From NCBI GenBank assembly GCA_964624465.1, contig CAZUZD010000081.1:1-20837 (forward strand): a DNA stretch of 20,837 bases. The letters are read 5' to 3'. The notes under the pieces were generated by a model, which saw only the letters and a program-made list of their open reading frames with translations, ran no database searches and was not told the origin of the DNA. The stretch is from CAZUZD01 sp964624465 (GTDB taxonomy: Bacteria; Planctomycetota; Planctomycetia; Isosphaerales; Isosphaeraceae). A program made the translations under genes and the position numbers. Shown piece after piece: positions 17,868-20,837 of this stretch; positions within the stretch are counted from its first letter, which is position 1, and every line of letters starts with the position of its first letter.

Positions 17868-20636
17868 ATGCGAACCCTCGTCTGCCTGCTGCTGCTCGCA
17901 ACGCCCGGCACGGGAGCCATCCGGGCCGACGACCCGGTCGATTTCGTCCGCGACGTGCGGCCGATCTTCGAGCGGCACTGCGCCGCCTGCCACGGCCCGC
18001 AGAAGCAGCGCTCGGGCCTGCGGCTCGACCGCAAGGCGAGCGTGCTGGCCGGCGGCGACGTGCACGGGCCGAGCATCGTGCCCGGTCAGCCCGACGCCAG
18101 CCCGCTGCTGGAGCTGGTGACGAGCGACGACGCGGCCGAGCGGATGCCGCCGAAGGGGGACGGGCTCTCGGAGGCCGAGATCGGCACCCTGCGAGCCTGG
18201 ATCGCCCGGGGGGCGGCCTGGCCCGACGGCATCGACCCGCAGGAGCGGGACACCCGCCGCGAGCACTGGAGCTTCCAGCCGCTGGCGGTCGCCCCGGGGG
18301 CGCACTCGATTGACGGCTTCGTGACGGCGAAGCTCCGCGAGCAGGGGCTGACGATGTCGCCGCCGGCCGACCGGGTGAGCTGGCTGCGTCGGGTGGCGTT
18401 CGACCTGACGGGGTTGCCGCCAGCGCCCGAGGCGGTGCAGGCGTTCGTGAGTGATGAGCGGCCCGACGCGTTCGAGCGGGTCGTCGATCGGTTGCTGGCG
18501 AGCCCGCATTACGGCGAGCGCTGGGGACAGCACTGGCTCGATGTGGTGCGGTATGCCGATACCCACGGCTTCGAGGTCAACACCGAGCGACCCAATGCCT
18601 GGCCGTACCGCGACTACGTCATCCGGGCCTTCAACGCCGACACGCCGTATGACCGGTTCGTCCGCGAGCAGATCGTCGGCGACGCGATGGGCGAGGATGC
18701 CGGCACGGGGTTCCTGGTCACGGCGTCGGTGCTGCTGCCGGGCCAGATCGGGGCCGACGAGCCCTCGAAGCGGCTGGCGCGGCAGGATGCGCTCGACGAG
18801 ATCGTGACCAACGTGGGCCAGACCTTCCTCGGCCTCTCGATCGGCTGTGCCCGCTGCCACGACCACAAGTTTGACCCGATCACGGCCCGCGACTATTACG
18901 GCATGCAGGCGTTCGTCGCGGGCATCGAGTACGGCGATCGCGAGCTGCGCTCGGAGGCGAGTGAGGCCGCGAAACAGCGGGCGGTGGCCCTGAAGGCCCG
19001 TCGCGCCGAGGTCGAGTCGCAACTGGCGCGGTTCGTGCCGCTGGCGAAGTCCGGCATCGAGCGGCCGCCGGTGCACGCCCGCCAGAACACCGATCGATTC
19101 CCGCCGCGTGAGGCCCGCCGGGTCCGGTTCACCATCCGCACCACCAACCGGCTGGAGCCCTGCATCGACGAGCTGGAGGTCATCACCCCCGACGGCCGCA
19201 ACCTGGCGCTGGCGGCGGCCGGGGCGAGCGTGGCGTCGTCGGGCGACCGGACCGAGCCCGACCGCCACGAGCTGCGGTTCGTGAACGACGGCCGCTACGG
19301 GAACTCGCGGAGCTGGATGTCGAGCCAGACGGGGCAGGGGACCCTGACGGTCACGCTGCCCGAGCCGCAGATGATCGACCGCGTCGTGTGGGGCCGCGAC
19401 CGCGAGGGCATGTTCGCCGACCGGCTGGCGCTCGACTACGCGATCGAGGTCTCCGCCACGGCCGATGGCGACGACTGGCAGCTCGTGGCCGACGCCACCG
19501 ACCGCCGGCCCTACGTCGAGAGCGCGACCACGGCGACCGAGCTGACCACCGCCGGGCTCGACGCCGACCAGGCCGCCGCCCTGACGGCCCTGCAGCAGGA
19601 GCGGCAGGCGCTGGACGGCCAGATCCGGGCGGCCGAGACCAGTTCGCTCGTCTTCGCGGGCGTCCCGCGCGCCCCGGACCCCATCTTCCTGCTCCCGCGC
19701 GGCAACCCCGAGACGCCGAAGGACCGGATCGCGCCGGCGATCCCGGCGCTCTTCCGCGAGGCCAGCGGCGCGACGCCGCTGTCCGAGGAGACGCCGGAGG
19801 CCGACCGCCGCCGGGCGCTGGCCGACTGGGTCACCGACCCCGCGAACCCGCTGACGGTGCGGGTGCTGGCCAACCGGGTCTGGCAGGGGCATTTCGGCAC
19901 CGGCCTGGTCGGCACGCCCAACGACTTCGGCCACAACGGCGAGCGCCCCAGCCACCCCGAGCTGCTCGACTGGCTGGCCCGGCAGCTCCTCGACTCGGGC
20001 GGCTCGATCAAGCACCTGCACCGCCGGATCGTGCTCTCGCAGACCTACCGCCAGGCCTCGGCGCCCGACCCCCGCGCGGCGGCCGTCGATGCCGACGTGC
20101 GGCTGCTCTGGCGCTACCCGACCCGGCGGCTGGAGGCCGAGACGATCCGCGATGCCGTGCTCGCCGTCAGCGGCCAGCTCCACACGAGCATGTCCGGGCG
20201 AGGGTACGACCTGTTCGACCTCCGCGGCGGCCTCAGCGGCTTCAAGCCGGTCGAGTCGTTCCGTGGTGACGGCCTGAAGCGGATGATCTACGCCCACAAG
20301 GTGCGCCGCGAGCGCGAGGCCGTCTTTGGCGCCTTCGATTGCCCCGACGCCGGCCAGAGCACGCCCAGGCGCCGCGAGTCGACCACGCCCTTGCAGGCGC
20401 TCAATCTGTTCAACAGCCGGTTCACCCTGGAGCAGGCCGACGCCCTCGCCGCCCGCGTGCGAGCCGAGGCGGGCGACGACCCCGGCGCCCAGGTGCGGCG
20501 GGCCTACGCGCTCGTCCTGAGCCGCGACCCGGACCCGGACGAGCAGGCCGAGGCGGTGGCCGTGGTGCAGTCGCACGGCCTGGCGGTGCTGGCCCGCGTC
20601 CTGTTCAACAGCAACGCGTTCCTGTTCGTCCCCTGA
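17868..20636 (+). CDS. PSD1/PSCyt1/PSCyt2 (DUF1553/DUF1549) planctomycete cytochrome-type protein
   Basis: This 922-residue exported protein begins with a Sec signal peptide (MRTLVCLLLLATPGTGAIRA, cleavage likely after Ala20). A planctomycete cytochrome c domain (PSCyt1) follows with the heme motif HCAACH (Cys38, Cys41, His42). The PSCyt2/DUF1549 domain (about residues 148-345) shows WLRRVAFDLTGLPP, HYGERWGQHWLDVVRYADT and a second CxxCH (Cys327-His331, CARCHDHKFDPI). Residues about 418-545 resemble a discoidin/F5-8C-like beta-sandwich (LEPCIDELEV, WMSSQTGQGTLTV, IDRVVWGRDREG). The C-terminal PSD1/DUF1553 domain (about 598 onward) has NPLTVRVLANRVWQGHFG and DWLARQLLDSGGSIKHLHRRIV. ATG 17868 has GGTGAG six bases upstream and starts the signal peptide; an upstream in-frame start does not. 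A DUF1501 gene follows after 40 bp, the usual partner in planctomycetes, so they likely form an operon. The substrate is unknown; a role in surface redox or polymer breakdown is inferred only. Confidence 0.95.
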   Translation: MRTLVCLLLLATPGTGAIRADDPVDFVRDVRPIFERHCAACHGPQKQRSGLRLDRKASVLAGGDVHGPSIVPGQPDASPLLELVTSDDAAERMPPKGDGLSEAEIGTLRAWIARGAAWPDGIDPQERDTRREHWSFQPLAVAPGAHSIDGFVTAKLREQGLTMSPPADRVSWLRRVAFDLTGLPPAPEAVQAFVSDERPDAFERVVDRLLASPHYGERWGQHWLDVVRYADTHGFEVNTERPNAWPYRDYVIRAFNADTPYDRFVREQIVGDAMGEDAGTGFLVTASVLLPGQIGADEPSKRLARQDALDEIVTNVGQTFLGLSIGCARCHDHKFDPITARDYYGMQAFVAGIEYGDRELRSEASEAAKQRAVALKARRAEVESQLARFVPLAKSGIERPPVHARQNTDRFPPREARRVRFTIRTTNRLEPCIDELEVITPDGRNLALAAAGASVASSGDRTEPDRHELRFVNDGRYGNSRSWMSSQTGQGTLTVTLPEPQMIDRVVWGRDREGMFADRLALDYAIEVSATADGDDWQLVADATDRRPYVESATTATELTTAGLDADQAAALTALQQERQALDGQIRAAETSSLVFAGVPRAPDPIFLLPRGNPETPKDRIAPAIPALFREASGATPLSEETPEADRRRALADWVTDPANPLTVRVLANRVWQGHFGTGLVGTPNDFGHNGERPSHPELLDWLARQLLDSGGSIKHLHRRIVLSQTYRQASAPDPRAAAVDADVRLLWRYPTRRLEAETIRDAVLAVSGQLHTSMSGRGYDLFDLRGGLSGFKPVESFRGDGLKRMIYAHKVRREREAVFGAFDCPDAGQSTPRRRESTTPLQALNLFNSRFTLEQADALAARVRAEAGDDPGAQVRRAYALVLSRDPDPDEQAEAVAVVQSHGLAVLARVLFNSNAFLFVP

Positions 20637-20676
20637 GCGCGGCGGCATCGATCGATCCTGGGGGAACCGACCCGTG

Positions 20677-20837
20677 ATGCGACCCGACCTGATCGACCGC
20701 CGCCGGTTCCTGACCGACAGCGCCACGGCGCTCGGATCGATTGCGCTCTGCGACCTGCTGGCCCGCGATGGCCTGCTGGCGGCCGACGTGGACGGCGCGC
20801 CGGCCCCGCTCGTCATCGACCCGGCGCGACCGTACGC
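20677..20837 (+). CDS. DUF1501 family protein, N-terminal fragment (cut by window end)
   Basis: Only 53 complete codons are present. They encode a twin-arginine-type signal: MRPDLIDRRRFLTDSATALG, then a hydrophobic run SIALCDLLARDGLLAA. The sequence pattern (G-SIAL.-LLARDGLLA) is the standard start of planctomycete DUF1501 proteins, which resemble the alkaline phosphatase/sulfatase fold and are exported by Tat. GGGGGAA at 20660-20666 is the ribosome binding site; a GTG at 20674 is an equally spaced alternative start. It lies 40 bp after the PSD1-type gene, consistent with a two-gene operon. The catalytic part is outside the window. Confidence 0.85.
   Translation, partial: MRPDLIDRRRFLTDSATALGSIALCDLLARDGLLAADVDGAPAPLVIDPARPY

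Noticed and set aside
17721..20816. A 1031-codon open frame on the minus strand opposite the PSD1 gene
   Set aside because: Codon-aligned shadow; the plus-strand protein has a signal peptide, two CxxCH motifs and family motifs throughout.

Overview
The window looks like chromosome of a GC-rich planctomycete. This is an inference from gene content. It carries a DUF1559 pseudopilin-like protein, a PSCyt1/PSCyt2/PSD1 cytochrome-type protein followed directly by a DUF1501 (Tat-signal) gene, and two proteins with the short N-terminal LE..(L)E.R.(L/V).A motif typical of planctomycete extracellular proteins. Codon choice is strongly biased to G/C in the third position. An Isosphaera-like lineage would fit but cannot be proven from this sequence. 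No tRNA, rRNA, CRISPR array, transposase or phage gene was seen.

Layout. Positions 136-1089 (+) hold the pseudopilin-like DUF1559 protein and 1225-1887 (+) a HAD-family hydrolase. A 17-bp perfect hairpin (1910-1957) separates these from a convergent small gene (1992-2540, -), which encodes a 182-residue secreted-type protein with a duplicated Gly/Tyr/Pro motif. An 814-bp non-coding stretch (2541-3354) follows, with a possible promoter and a leader hairpin. It leads into an 11-kb gene (3355-14361, +) for a 3668-residue extracellular protein. That protein has an N-terminal subtilisin-like (S8) domain, Ig-like/SbsA-like domains, two right-handed beta-helix regions ending in DIGAFEY, and a basic Ala-rich tail.

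The next 563 bp (14362-14924) lie between convergent genes and are packed with hairpins. They include a 145-bp inverted-repeat element with REP-like arms (GTAG plus hairpin). Next comes alaS (14925-17546, -), complete with editing and C-terminal domains. After a 321-bp divergent spacer come the PSD1-type c-heme protein (17868-20636, +) and the first 161 bp of a DUF1501 gene (20677 onward, cut by the window edge).

The genes do not form one pathway. Two functional groups are visible. One is cell-surface or exported material (pseudopilin-like protein, two LE-motif proteins). The other is the PSD1-DUF1501 pair, a common planctomycete couple of unknown biochemical role. alaS is housekeeping. I see no convincing undescribed multi-gene system. 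The items most worth following are the giant protein (its His-to-Glu change at the protease active site and its repeated beta-helix modules), the REP-like hairpin island, and the complete absence of TTA, CTA and TCA codons over more than 5,400 codons, which leaves antisense frames longer than the genes themselves.
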